Source of the DNA: Myxococcales bacterium
GTDB taxonomy: Bacteria > Myxococcota_A > UBA9042 > UBA3505
Assembly: GCA_002728755.1 (NCBI GenBank)
Contig: PBVT01000016.1
Span: 1 to 64,000, forward strand
Direction of reading: 5' to 3'
DNA length: 64,000 nt
In this document: positions 43,338 to 52,399 of the stretch, piece by piece
How positions within the stretch are numbered: the first letter of the stretch is position 1
Layout of the letters: each line of letters starts with the position of its first letter
Translations under genes and position numbers: made by a program
Notes under the pieces: model-generated
The model's database searches: none
The model's input: only the letters and a program-made list of their open reading frames with translations
What the model was told of the DNA's origin: nothing

Positions 43338-44636
43338 ATGCGATTGATGTCTACAAGACTAGCGCTCGCGCTCCTACTTCTCACGGGTCTTCTGGCACTC
43401 CTATCGTTCGTGATGCCACCCAGCATCAGCGATCTCAACCGAGCACGTATTGAAGCGCGCTTCGTCTTGAGCGACGTCTTTCTAGCAGAGGCCTATGCCG
43501 GCTTCTCCGACTGTGGCGACCCTCTCGGCCGCGCCGTCCCGGAGGGTTCGAAGACCTGTCTGACCAACAACGCACAGCGCTTGTTTGAGAAGCTGGATGA
43601 ACTGGAAGAGAACCTTCTTCAAGCTGTATACAATGATCCGAAACAACACCTCTCAGGCAAAGGCCCCCGCCACTTCTTTCTGCCCGAGGTCTCCTGGATT
43701 CACCTGGTTCGAAGCCTATATGAGCCAGGCTACAACCCCACACCCAAAGGGGAAGCACCGGCATGGATTCTGGAGCGAGTGCACGCGAAGCAGGCCGGGA
43801 TCGATATTTTATCCGGGCGAAAGAAGACCTATCGGCGGAGTCTAAGCCTGTCTGGCCTTACATTGGTTGTGCTCCTGCTCTGTATCGCCGGGGCCATATT
43901 CTGGTTGCGCTTCAAAACGCTCCTGGCAAAGCAATCCAATACCCTGGACCCCATCCCTATCGAACCTATCGATGTCTTCGGTCTTATCGGGTTCTGGCTG
44001 ATCTTCCGTGTCATATGGGGCGGGTTTGTTCCCCTATTGGCCCAGGGACAGGCAACAGCGACCCTCGTTTATGACTATATCCCTCATACCATCGTCGGCC
44101 TCTCTCTTATCGTCTGGGCGTTTCGACGCACAGCGACGAGGTTTATCGATATCGGCCTACAGAACGCCCCCAACCTTCGTGGTGTAGGACATTGGCTGGT
44201 CTTTTCACTGATCGGTCTCTGCCTCGCGCTTCCCGTCATGATCCTGATGCAGGTTCTGGTGGGTATGGTTGTGGAGGCCCCCGACCCCAATATTATCCTG
44301 ACGATGCAGGTACTGGACGAAGGGAACGGCATCATACTGATGCTGATCACCCTTGGGATTGCTCCCATCTTTGAAGAAGTACTCTTTCGCGGCGTACTTT
44401 TTTCCTCCCTGAAGGGAAAGATCACGACCAACGCGAGTAACATAATTCAAGCGAGCACCTTCGCTGCCCTGCACTTCAACCCGCAGGGGGCATTATCCCT
44501 CTTCATCCTTGGCTGGATCCTCGGGCGTATCCGGGAACGTACCGGCTCCCTGATACCGGTGATCCTGATCCACGCAGGCTGGAATATGCTGGTACTACTC
44601 TTTTTCAGTTTCCGGCTTGGCATCTCTCTGGGATAA
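43338..44636 (+). CDS. CPBP-family intramembrane metalloprotease
   Basis: 432 residues. An N-terminal helix and a soluble region of about 140 residues (with SGRKKTYRRSL at its end) precede some seven transmembrane helices. The CPBP (Abi/CAAX protease) motifs are present: FEEVLFRG with the Glu pair at about 346-347 and the Arg three residues on, then ALHFNPQG and IHAGWN supplying the His and Asn. These form the intramembrane metal-type active site. Family members cleave prenylated or bacteriocin-related proteins; the substrate here is unknown. The soluble N-terminal part is unusual for the family and may be periplasmic. Divergent from the histidine kinase operon. The start has no strong ribosome site, and the ATG at 43347 is an alternative. 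Confidence 0.88.
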   Translation: MRLMSTRLALALLLLTGLLALLSFVMPPSISDLNRARIEARFVLSDVFLAEAYAGFSDCGDPLGRAVPEGSKTCLTNNAQRLFEKLDELEENLLQAVYNDPKQHLSGKGPRHFFLPEVSWIHLVRSLYEPGYNPTPKGEAPAWILERVHAKQAGIDILSGRKKTYRRSLSLSGLTLVVLLLCIAGAIFWLRFKTLLAKQSNTLDPIPIEPIDVFGLIGFWLIFRVIWGGFVPLLAQGQATATLVYDYIPHTIVGLSLIVWAFRRTATRFIDIGLQNAPNLRGVGHWLVFSLIGLCLALPVMILMQVLVGMVVEAPDPNIILTMQVLDEGNGIILMLITLGIAPIFEEVLFRGVLFSSLKGKITTNASNIIQASTFAALHFNPQGALSLFILGWILGRIRERTGSLIPVILIHAGWNMLVLLFFSFRLGISLG

Positions 44637-44642
44637 GAGAGA

Positions 44643-45227
44643 TCAATACCCACCCATGGGACGCATCGGTTGACGCTGCGCCCGTCCAGGACTGCTATCC
44701 TCCGAATAGTCGATAGGAGGGGCCGCTCGTCCCGCACGAGGATCGCGGGCCATATCTGGCAATATCGCGTCGGGCGGAAGTAGCAGTACTCTCCAGCCAG
44801 CACGGGTCAAAACAAGGTTCAAGCTCCTGGTCACGCCACCTTCGTAGACCAGCTCGACCTCTTTTGTGTCTGTACCCGCTTTCGCGCGGATCTCCGTAGG
44901 CTCGCCCTCTGGCAAAAGGGGGCGAATCAACCGAGTGATATTCTTCGGACCCGCACCACCCTTGTCATCCTCGGCCGCTTGCCAGGCTGCTGCGGCACGT
45001 AGATCAAGGAAATGCCAGCAATCGGAACCATTCCCCTGTCGTACCGCCCGAAGAAAACTATCGGTGGTCTGCACCGTGGCCGGCCGCATATCCATGCTAT
45101 GGCCGTTTTTCTCCAGATGGGTACGTACTTCCGACGGATCGTTCGCCACCGGCACCAATGAACGGGCCGATACGCACGAGCACAAAAGCCCGAAGAACAA
45201 TACGAAAAGCGAAGTGCCCTGCGGCAT
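44643..45227 (-). CDS. Hypothetical lipoprotein
   Basis: 194 residues with a lipoprotein-type signal (MPQGTSLFVLFFGLLCSC, lipidated Cys at 18). The mature part starts with a helix (FLRAVRQGNGSDCWHFLDLRAAAAWQA) and continues with beta strands (TKEVELVYEGGVTRSLNLVLTRAGWRVLLLP), a layout like small nuclear transport factor 2-type folds, then a Pro/Arg-rich tail. No recognised motif. It lies 25 bp downstream of the membrane protein at 45253-47151 on the same strand and is probably in its operon. Convergent with the CPBP gene, 6 bp apart. Function unknown. Confidence 0.7.
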   Translation of the reverse strand: MPQGTSLFVLFFGLLCSCVSARSLVPVANDPSEVRTHLEKNGHSMDMRPATVQTTDSFLRAVRQGNGSDCWHFLDLRAAAAWQAAEDDKGGAGPKNITRLIRPLLPEGEPTEIRAKAGTDTKEVELVYEGGVTRSLNLVLTRAGWRVLLLPPDAILPDMARDPRAGRAAPPIDYSEDSSPGRAQRQPMRPMGGY

Positions 45228-45252
45228 AGTTATCTAACCTCGAATGGAAGCC

Positions 45253-47151
45253 CTATTCGGGAACTTCACACTTATTCTTACGCCGGTTGGTCGCTTCCTT
45301 GCGTGCTTCCTCGTATTCCTTGAAAAGCTCGGCATCAAGCTTCACCTCGTCGATGGTCATCTCGTATTCGGCCATCGTACGGAAGTTGTTGCGCTGAAGG
45401 ATCTCGATCATCAAGGAGCTATAATCTTCTGAGGTATCGTCGATCCCCTCTTTGTCGATCATGCAGTACTTGTCGAGCAGGACCGCTTTGATGTCTGGAA
45501 GGGCCTTCTTGGCGGTTTTACGAAGCGCAATACCACCTTCAATGGTGATGGTCTTCGTGTCCATACCAGCGATCTGCTTCCACTTCGGCGCCTCAAATTT
45601 ATCACTCTCCAGAAGCGAACGGACCTGCGACGGCACTTTATCCGCTTCCAGGTATTCATCCTCTGGGATCAGATAGAAATAATGCGGGTGATAGTCGGGA
45701 TGCCGAACCGTGATGAAATAGCGATAGGTGGCGATATTGATATCACCAATCTTCGCTTCTTTATCATCCACCGCACAGTCGCTGACCGTACATACCCGGG
45801 GGAGTGGCGGTCGAATACAGGTAGATCCACCGTTCTTGGTGTTGCATTTCGGATCATTGGCCCGCCAGCGCGTACCGGCCGGATGTATCTGACCCATCGT
45901 GATCGCGGAGCGAATGAGAGCTTTGGCCTCCCAGGTATATTCACCCTGGGGTACCGCTTCACCATAATCATCCTGTAGGTTCCAGTTGATCACGATATCA
46001 CCAGCTTCCTGGGTCCCGCGTTCGACTACACGCACCACCTGCCCTGCCTTGCTCTTGATCGTCACCGTGACCGTCTTGGCAGATTTCGTAAGGTTGAATT
46101 TGATATCCAGCGTGTCCTGGCCCTTATGCTCACCGGAACCATCAAAGGTCTTAATGACCTCTTTCATATTTTCCGGCGGAACCGCTGGGCTATCGGTCTT
46201 ATACCGAGCGAGGGGCGCTCCCACGGTCGAACAAAGCTGTACACATTCGGGTACCGTGTAGACCTTTGGCTCCGTTGGCTTCTTCGCCGGTTCTTCTTCT
46301 TCTTCGTCCCCCTCGGGGCGTTTCGGATAGATGATGAATTCTGGCTTCACGCTCTTACGTTCCGAACAGGTCATACCCGAATAACAGGTACTGTCATCAC
46401 TACAGAGTGTGTTCGCCGGCCCACGGGTCATCGTCGTTCCATCGTCCCCATACAGTTTCTCACGGATGGGGAGCGTTAACGGAATGACTTCGATCGTCTC
46501 ACCCGCTTCTGTAACCAGATGCAAGGAGTCATTATCCACCGGGAAGACCTTCGGGCTGTTCATGGTGCGGCTATCTCGCCCACCACGGCTGCGCCGAAGG
46601 AACTCGCCAGCGGTCTCAATGTACTTATGGACTTCAATCTTGACCTGCGCATCGGCTGGCACATAGGCGAGATTGAACTTTCCGTGGATGCTCTGCATCC
46701 GCGTGTCCTTATCGCGTAGAGCCGTATCAACCTTCAGCGCGTTCCTCTCCTTGAAATCGACATAGGTGCCGCCGAAGAACGCTCCCATAACCTTGGGCGC
46801 AAAGAGAATGATACCGAGCACCATGGCGATACTGGCAACACCAGCAATCACCATACTCAAAGTAGAGATATTGACTCGCCGCTTTGGTGCGTCAACGTCA
46901 TCAAGCGCACCGCGTAATCCGGACAGGTCTTCGGACGCTGCGCGGATCATGGCAGAAAGTTCGGGGTCGTCTTTCTCGATAATAACACCAAGCCGATTTC
47001 GAAGATCCGATTCTTCGGCGGTGGTGGCCTCCGCCACTTCCGCGTCTTCCGTCTTCGACGCAGGCGGCTCGGGTGGCAGACCGGGAGGAGTCGCGTCGTC
47101 TCCGCTCGAGTCACCGTTTTCTGGATTGTCAGGACGTTCTTCGTCAGACAT
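45253..47151 (-). CDS. Single-pass membrane protein with FlgD-Ig-like domain
   Basis: 632 residues. A disordered acidic/Pro-rich cytoplasmic N-terminus (to about 95) is followed by one transmembrane helix (STLSMVIAGVASIAMVLGIILFAPKV) and a large extracytoplasmic part. A Cys-containing segment (CSDDSTCYSGMTC) resembles the short Cys motifs of the neighbouring surface proteins. Around residues 350-410 lies a FlgD-type immunoglobulin-like fold: LDIKFNLTKSAKTVTVTIKSKAGQVVRVVERG..GDIVINWNLQDDYGEAVPQGEYTWEAKAL. The C-terminal 130 residues are mostly helical and charged. The N-terminus lacks a cleavable signal, giving N-in topology. GGAG precedes the ATG. Function unknown, possibly envelope structure. 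Confidence 0.75.
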   Translation of the reverse strand: MSDEERPDNPENGDSSGDDATPPGLPPEPPASKTEDAEVAEATTAEESDLRNRLGVIIEKDDPELSAMIRAASEDLSGLRGALDDVDAPKRRVNISTLSMVIAGVASIAMVLGIILFAPKVMGAFFGGTYVDFKERNALKVDTALRDKDTRMQSIHGKFNLAYVPADAQVKIEVHKYIETAGEFLRRSRGGRDSRTMNSPKVFPVDNDSLHLVTEAGETIEVIPLTLPIREKLYGDDGTTMTRGPANTLCSDDSTCYSGMTCSERKSVKPEFIIYPKRPEGDEEEEEPAKKPTEPKVYTVPECVQLCSTVGAPLARYKTDSPAVPPENMKEVIKTFDGSGEHKGQDTLDIKFNLTKSAKTVTVTIKSKAGQVVRVVERGTQEAGDIVINWNLQDDYGEAVPQGEYTWEAKALIRSAITMGQIHPAGTRWRANDPKCNTKNGGSTCIRPPLPRVCTVSDCAVDDKEAKIGDINIATYRYFITVRHPDYHPHYFYLIPEDEYLEADKVPSQVRSLLESDKFEAPKWKQIAGMDTKTITIEGGIALRKTAKKALPDIKAVLLDKYCMIDKEGIDDTSEDYSSLMIEILQRNNFRTMAEYEMTIDEVKLDAELFKEYEEARKEATNRRKNKCEVPE

Positions 47152-47181
47152 TAGGCATGCTCCGTATAGACAAGTGGCGGG

Positions 47182-47210
47182 AATCTAACATTCGATGCGC
47201 CTACGCGCAA
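47182..47210 (-). promoter_or_regulatory. Promoter of the membrane protein / lipoprotein pair
   Basis: On the minus strand TTGCGC (47210-47205), 17-nt spacer, TAGATT (47187-47182). Predicted start near 47175, giving a leader of about 24 nt with GGAG ahead of the ATG at 47151. Confidence 0.5.
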
Positions 47211-47384
47211 ACGGTTTTACAACTTATTTTCCTGCGCGAGGGCTTCAATGACTTTCAGCATCGGGCACAAGGTCAACCTGGACGGGGGATACAACCTTGT
47301 CGATGGCAGCAGCATAGTAGACCCAGGTGGCGTTTGAGTGCTAAGAATAGGCGGGCTTGAATACGCTCCCGGGACGGGAAGGTT

Positions 47385-47402
47385 GGTCTGTCGTAACAGA
47401 CC
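47385..47402. repeat. Hairpin upstream of the exporter-dioxygenase gene
   Basis: GGTCTGT-CGTA-ACAGACC: perfect 7-bp stem with a 4-nt loop, ending 23 nt before the TTG start and next to the ribosome site. It could be an operator or a leader RNA structure. There is no T run typical of a terminator. Confidence 0.45.
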
Positions 47403-47425
47403 TTTAGCAAACTGGAGGCCATCGG

Positions 47426-49222
47426 TTGAATAAGCCCTGGATTCCATCCAAAAATGAACTCACGGGCATCGGTCTTGCCGTGTTGATGGGCTTGCTTGCC
47501 TTCGGGCTTGGTTCCGCCATCAAACCCCATACGGCCTATGTGTCCGATGTGATCATCGCCATCTTTCTGGGCATCCTTGTTCTGAATACGCCCCTGAGTC
47601 GCTGGATTGGTCTTGGCGCACGAACCGATCGCGATATGGACTATTATGAACGAGGCTTGCGGTATACCGGCAAGTGGGTCCTCCGCCTGGCCATCATATT
47701 GATGGGGTTGAAGATTCAGACAGATCTCTTCGACGCCGAACAGGCGCAGATGGTGCTGACCATTCTGCTATTTGCTTTACCCTGTGCATTTTTCCTCACC
47801 CATGTGGCGTCCCATAGACTCGGGCTTCGACGGGAATTGGGCGACCTTCTGAGTATTGGATCCATGATATGTGGTGCCTCCGCCATCAACGCGCTCTCAC
47901 CCGTCATCTACGCTCGCCGCCGCGATCAAGGCCTGGCCATAACGGCCGTCTTTCTATTCAGCATACTGGCTCTGGCGAGCTTCTACCCAGCGGCCCAGGC
48001 GTTAGGTCTATCCGACGAATATGGCGGACTATGGGCCGGACTGGCCGTCAATGACCTGTCGAGCAGCATCGCCGTTGGATCCCAGTTCAGCGAAGAAGGT
48101 GCGATCATCGCGACCGCAGCCAAATCTGTGCGGATCATGTTGCTCGGACCGCTATTGATTATGTTCAGCTTGCTCCGCCCCACCCGCCGAGGCCGTGATC
48201 CCGACCAGAAGAGCCCCTCCCTGCTCTCCCACTTTCCAAAGTTCATCCTGGGCTATTTTCTGCTCTTCGGTGTGCGGGCATGGGGTGATGCGACCTTCGG
48301 TGATATGGCAGAGTGGCAGGCCGTGTTGGACGCCAACAGCGTGCTCGTTAAATTATTGATCCTCGCCGTATGTGCCGGGATAGGCCTACAGATACATATC
48401 GACACGATCATCGAGCTGGGCTGGAAAGCGGTGGTTGCCGGTGGCATGGCTGCCCTCGGCGTGGCCGGCTTGTCCCTTATTATGTTGGTGGGATTCGCAC
48501 ACGACGCGCCCACAACCAGTGTACTGGCGGGAAGCTCTGGCTTGCTTATGTCCTATCTTCTATATCGGGTCACCGCGTCGGGTAAAGCCGCCCACCGTCC
48601 TCTATTGAAACGACTCAAGGAGGGAGCGCCACTCTCTATACGCGAAGCCGTCACTCTGCTCGAATACCACGACGAACAGGACTCTCTAAAACCAGCGACA
48701 TATACCGCCATTTTGCGACAACTCTATCCCGCGATTGGTGAGCTACAGCCTCTGCGTGAAGGAGAGCTGCTGCCACCCATACGGTACCGCCGATTGATCT
48801 ATTGGGAGTCACAGTCCAACAACGGCTCCCTCGTGGGTGTTCTATGGGCGCCGGGAGCGCAAGCCCATATCCATTCCCACGGTCATAACGGGCTCGGTAA
48901 ATTGATCGAAGGCCGGATCGAAATGATCGGGTTCGAGCGCACCGATGAACAACAGCTCACCGTTAAACGACGCGAGCAAATTGATCCGGGCACATTGATG
49001 GAATTTACAGCGGGAGACACGATCCACGCGGTCCATAATGTGTCAGAATCCGACGCCATCGACGTGCACTACTATGGCCCTGAGGACAAATCCAAAGGGT
49101 TACGTTACGACTGGAATGAGCATTGCCGTCTCGATGAGCTCGCGATGGGTGAATGCGTGGATGTCCGAGTTTCACAGGATGTACTGCCCGAAACCCGACT
49201 TGAGGACCAGGAATCCGACTAG
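47426..49222 (+). CDS. YeiH/UPF0324-type exporter fused to a cysteine dioxygenase cupin
   Basis: 598 residues starting at TTG (47426), supported by GGAGG 9 nt upstream. Residues about 10-385 are a ten- or eleven-helix membrane domain of the YeiH/UPF0324 family (TauZ-like putative sulfate/sulfite exporters): IFLGILVLNTPL, GLRYTGKWVLRLAIILMGLKI, GDLLSIGSMICGASAINALSPVI, AAKSVRIMLLGPLLIM. Residues about 400-590 match cysteine dioxygenase: the helical start SIREAVTLLE, YRRLIYWESQSNN, metal-binding HIHSHGHN (His481, 483, 485 and 487 region), KLIEGRIEM, and TIHAVHNVSESDAIDVHYYGPE with the third His near 534. Cysteine dioxygenase makes cysteine sulfinate, which decays to sulfite, so fusion to a sulfur-oxyanion exporter suggests oxidation coupled to efflux. 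The substrate is not proven. Monocistronic. Confidence 0.87.
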   Translation: MNKPWIPSKNELTGIGLAVLMGLLAFGLGSAIKPHTAYVSDVIIAIFLGILVLNTPLSRWIGLGARTDRDMDYYERGLRYTGKWVLRLAIILMGLKIQTDLFDAEQAQMVLTILLFALPCAFFLTHVASHRLGLRRELGDLLSIGSMICGASAINALSPVIYARRRDQGLAITAVFLFSILALASFYPAAQALGLSDEYGGLWAGLAVNDLSSSIAVGSQFSEEGAIIATAAKSVRIMLLGPLLIMFSLLRPTRRGRDPDQKSPSLLSHFPKFILGYFLLFGVRAWGDATFGDMAEWQAVLDANSVLVKLLILAVCAGIGLQIHIDTIIELGWKAVVAGGMAALGVAGLSLIMLVGFAHDAPTTSVLAGSSGLLMSYLLYRVTASGKAAHRPLLKRLKEGAPLSIREAVTLLEYHDEQDSLKPATYTAILRQLYPAIGELQPLREGELLPPIRYRRLIYWESQSNNGSLVGVLWAPGAQAHIHSHGHNGLGKLIEGRIEMIGFERTDEQQLTVKRREQIDPGTLMEFTAGDTIHAVHNVSESDAIDVHYYGPEDKSKGLRYDWNEHCRLDELAMGECVDVRVSQDVLPETRLEDQESD

Positions 49223-49257
49223 GGTGCCCTACCCTTCAACAGTTCTGCGTCCGGTCC

Positions 49258-51228
49258 TTATCGTACGACCGTATATTCCCACCGGTCCGTAAGGCTGTCG
49301 AAGATTGGATCGGAGGATTCCGTGCTGGCCGTGATTGTGAACAGCTCTATAGGATTGTCACCGTCCAGCCCCAACATGAAGACCTGTTGCGGGACGTTGT
49401 AGTTTTCGGGGGTGAAAACCAATTCGGCCGGCTCAACCGTCGCCGCCGTATCCGTTGATACGCTGACCGTCACATTGTCCGTCGGTTGGTATGCGAAGGA
49501 GACCGACAAGCCCGCCCCGTCTGTCGTCGTGACCGATGTACTATCCGGCGAATCGGGGATCACTTTAAAACCGGGAGCGGAGCCGCTGAGATGCATAAGA
49601 TTCCAGGCCGTCTCGTATCCGATTTTATGTGCCATCCACGAGCGCCATTCGTTGGAGTCCTGGTTTGCGGGCTCCGCATCCAGGGCACAATGACCCGTGA
49701 GCAATGTAAACATAAAGGCGCCGATGGCCTTATTCAGATCGCCGTTCATATGCCAGCCATCACTATATCCCGATTGCCCTGGGATCGCGTCTTGCATCTG
49801 GACCAGCAGTGTCCGTACGGGGATAGCCCGCGCGTAGGGTAGCTCGAGATCGCGTGCCATCTTGCGAGCGACGCCGAGATCCGTGCCATTCTCTATGCCA
49901 TCGCGCCGCTTATCCAGACCGTATAGAAGGGTCGTATTCCCATGGTTCGAATGGTCCTGCATGGGAAAGCCGAGGGAATGGTCAAATTGCGCGGGATCAA
50001 TCTTGTACCGTTTATGGGCTTCAAACTCGGTATTGGCGCGACCATAGTTGAAATTGATCGGAGGGTCTCCGCCCGACTCCAATTTCACATTTGCCTTGCC
50101 CAGGACCCAGTTCAGACCACCACGGATACCATTCTCTGAGCTGGAGCCCGTGTGATTATAATTCAAGACTCGGTCGGTAATATCACAGCTCTTAAAAGGC
50201 GAGACGAATGTGCGCGCCCCCGTATAATGCATCTGACCTGCTTCACTGAGCACTGTCGATAGCGCCGCTTCTGCCAGCTCATCATCGTATTGGTAGCTCG
50301 ACGAGGACGCGCTCCTACCCACCATATGCGCATAGATGGAGGCCGCTGCCAGATACGCCCCATTCGGTGTCGGGTGGGCCCCTGCGATGTCCTTCTTCTG
50401 GGCGGCAAGATCACCCCAGGCGCGACCGGCCGGAATGACCGGTAGGCCGACCTTCGCCCCATCACTGGTGCGGTAGGTGAACTCTGAGAAATGATCGATA
50501 GCCGCCCCGTCGGCATTCTCCGGCCACAACATAAGCAGGTGCGGCTGCGCGTTTCCCTCGGCGACCTTAGCGGCCACCTTATTTGCACCGAGAGAATAAT
50601 AACCCGGAACCGTGGACACGATATTGGGATCTCCTCCGATTACGACATGATCCCAATCGACACCACCTTGTCCCGCCAGATTTGATAACCGCGCCTCGCG
50701 CCCCTCGGGCCAATAATAATACTGGGTGAGGGAATGGCAGTAATAGGTCCAGCTGTATTCGTCGCCACCCTGGCCGTAACCCGTAACGTGCTGCTTACTC
50801 CGATAGAGATCCTCGGCGACCACATTCACAGCCAGGGGAAGTGTCGTGTCGCCCGATAGGATGCTTTGCAACTCGGAGACAATCAGGTGGGGTGAGAAGG
50901 CGGCGGCGCCATCCCGGATCGAGTAGATCGTGCCGATCACCAGGATATCCAAAGTCCCGTCACCATTTCGGTCGAGCTCGAAGGGGGGAGGTGTCGTCAC
51001 GTCCGGTTCGGTACCCCCATCGACCGGGACTCCGTCATCGACCGGGACGTCCGGTGCCGTATCTTCCCCGATGTCCGTTCCAGTGCTTTCGCTAAGGTCT
51101 GCACCAACATCGCTCCCAAGGTCCGATCCGGGTTCTTCGCTCGAACCGGAACAACCGAGCGCCAAAAGAAGCGCGGTCGCAAGTATCACGATACTACGCA
51201 CCTGTAGGGAATTCTGTTCACGGATCAT
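49258..51228 (-). CDS. SGNH-hydrolase-like lipoprotein with C-terminal Ig/Calx-beta-like domain
   Basis: 656 residues from the ATG at 51228 (AAGGAA upstream; an in-frame ATG at 51270 lacks a site). Lipoprotein signal MIREQNSLQVRSIVILATALLLALGC, then a Ser/Asp-rich linker. A domain at about 95-350 begins LDILVIGTIYSIRDG and ends GAHPTPNGAYLAAASIYAHMVG. The HPTPxGAYLAA segment is the catalytic His block of some SGNH/GDSL-like families, but the expected N-terminal Ser in GNS is replaced (GTIYS), so activity is uncertain. The middle part is His/Asp/Asn-rich. The C-terminal ~90 residues (LSVSFAYQPTDNVTVSVSTD...VEPAELVFTPENYNVPQQVFML) are a Calx-beta-like module common in surface proteins. Function unknown. 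Confidence 0.75.
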   Translation of the reverse strand: MIREQNSLQVRSIVILATALLLALGCSGSSEEPGSDLGSDVGADLSESTGTDIGEDTAPDVPVDDGVPVDGGTEPDVTTPPPFELDRNGDGTLDILVIGTIYSIRDGAAAFSPHLIVSELQSILSGDTTLPLAVNVVAEDLYRSKQHVTGYGQGGDEYSWTYYCHSLTQYYYWPEGREARLSNLAGQGGVDWDHVVIGGDPNIVSTVPGYYSLGANKVAAKVAEGNAQPHLLMLWPENADGAAIDHFSEFTYRTSDGAKVGLPVIPAGRAWGDLAAQKKDIAGAHPTPNGAYLAAASIYAHMVGRSASSSSYQYDDELAEAALSTVLSEAGQMHYTGARTFVSPFKSCDITDRVLNYNHTGSSSENGIRGGLNWVLGKANVKLESGGDPPINFNYGRANTEFEAHKRYKIDPAQFDHSLGFPMQDHSNHGNTTLLYGLDKRRDGIENGTDLGVARKMARDLELPYARAIPVRTLLVQMQDAIPGQSGYSDGWHMNGDLNKAIGAFMFTLLTGHCALDAEPANQDSNEWRSWMAHKIGYETAWNLMHLSGSAPGFKVIPDSPDSTSVTTTDGAGLSVSFAYQPTDNVTVSVSTDTAATVEPAELVFTPENYNVPQQVFMLGLDGDNPIELFTITASTESSDPIFDSLTDRWEYTVVR

Positions 51229-51464
51229 ACTGGTTCCTTTTGCATATTGAAGACTCAATACTCTTCGCAAAGCGTAGCTCTATCGCCTCTTTAACACCAA
51301 TCGAATACGACAGCATTCGGAGTTCAACACGGTCAACGACATTCCTGCAAGTCACCTCGCCCAGTCGGGGATTGGGCAAAGCCAGGGTAAACAGCGGATG
51401 GCACCCCAGGCATCTACTGCCATTTGTCGTTGGCAATCTATGCAAGAAAACCGTGTCGTGGAGA

Positions 51465-51493
51465 TTGACCCCTGTCCGCACGGTTGCTAGGGT
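51465..51493 (+). promoter_or_regulatory. Promoter of the glyQ gene train
   Basis: TTGACC (51465-51470), 17-nt spacer, TAGGGT (51488-51493). Predicted start near 51500 leaves a leader of about 20 nt containing GGAG before the TTG at 51521. No T-box or other riboswitch-like leader is visible. Confidence 0.55.
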
Positions 51494-51520
51494 TCGCACC
51501 CCAGATTGGAGACAGTAGTT

Positions 51521-52399
51521 TTGAATTTCCAAGAAGTCATTTTAGCCCTTCAAAAATACTGGGCCGATGAAGGCTGCCTTATCGTCCAACCCTACGATGT
51601 AGAAAAGGGTGCAGGTACCTTCAATCCATCCACATTCCTACGGGCCCTGGGTCCCGAGCCATGGAATGCAGCCTACGTAGAGCCTTCCCGGCGACCAACC
51701 GACGGCCGGTACGGTGAAAACCCCAACCGTTTGCAACATTACTATCAGTTCCAAACGGTCATGAAACCAGCCCCCGCAGACATTCAGGGCATGTATCTTC
51801 GTTCCCTCGAGGCTATCGGGCTCAAGCTGGAGAACCACGATATACGCTTTGTTGAAGACGACTGGGAATCACCGACACTCGGCGCCTGGGGACTCGGCTG
51901 GGAGGTCTGGATCGACGGAATGGAGGCGACCCAGTTCACCTACTTCCAGCAGGTCGGTGGTATCGATCTCGATCCCATCATGGTCGAAATCACCTACGGC
52001 ATTGAACGCATCTGTATGTTCCTGCAAGACGTAGAGAATGTATACGATCTGGAATGGAGCCAGGGCATCAGTTACGGCGACGTTCATCACCAGGATGAGG
52101 TTCAATTCAGTCGTTACAACTTTGAAGAGGCCAACACTGAGCTCTACTTTGATCTCTTCAAGAATCTCTCTGAGGAATGTATTCGCCTGGTGGAGGGAGG
52201 CCTCGTCCTACCCGCCTACGACTACTGCATGCGCGCATCCCATGTGTTCAATCTACTCGATGCCCGCAGCGCCATCAGCGTAACAGAGCGCCAGGCCTAT
52301 ATCGGACGGATTCGTGGCCTGTCGCGACGGGTTGCGGAAGGTTATATCGAACTACGCACCAATCTCGGACATCCCCTTACCAAACAGGTTTCGGTATGA
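51521..52399 (+). CDS. glyQ: Glycine--tRNA ligase alpha subunit
   Basis: 292 residues of the heterotetrameric (bacterial) glycyl-tRNA synthetase. The alpha subunit holds the class II catalytic core that makes glycyl-adenylate. Motifs: [114 protein letters not shown] chose TTG at 51521 because GGAG stands 9 nt upstream and the product then begins like other GlyQ proteins (NFQEVIL); the ORF could be extended to TTG 51506. The stop overlaps the glyS start as ATGA. Confidence 0.97.
   Translation: MNFQEVILALQKYWADEGCLIVQPYDVEKGAGTFNPSTFLRALGPEPWNAAYVEPSRRPTDGRYGENPNRLQHYYQFQTVMKPAPADIQGMYLRSLEAIGLKLENHDIRFVEDDWESPTLGAWGLGWEVWIDGMEATQFTYFQQVGGIDLDPIMVEITYGIERICMFLQDVENVYDLEWSQGISYGDVHHQDEVQFSRYNFEEANTELYFDLFKNLSEECIRLVEGGLVLPAYDYCMRASHVFNLLDARSAISVTERQAYIGRIRGLSRRVAEGYIELRTNLGHPLTKQVSV

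Noticed and set aside
51229-51520. T-box or glycine riboswitch upstream of glyQ
   Set aside because: No T-box sequence, specifier hairpin or glycine-aptamer core is visible, and the predicted leader is only about 20 nt.
52177-52395. N-terminal extension of glyS back into glyQ
   Set aside because: Out of frame with glyQ but overlapping it fully. The ATG at 52396, coupled to the glyQ stop, gives the normal GlyS length and N-terminus.
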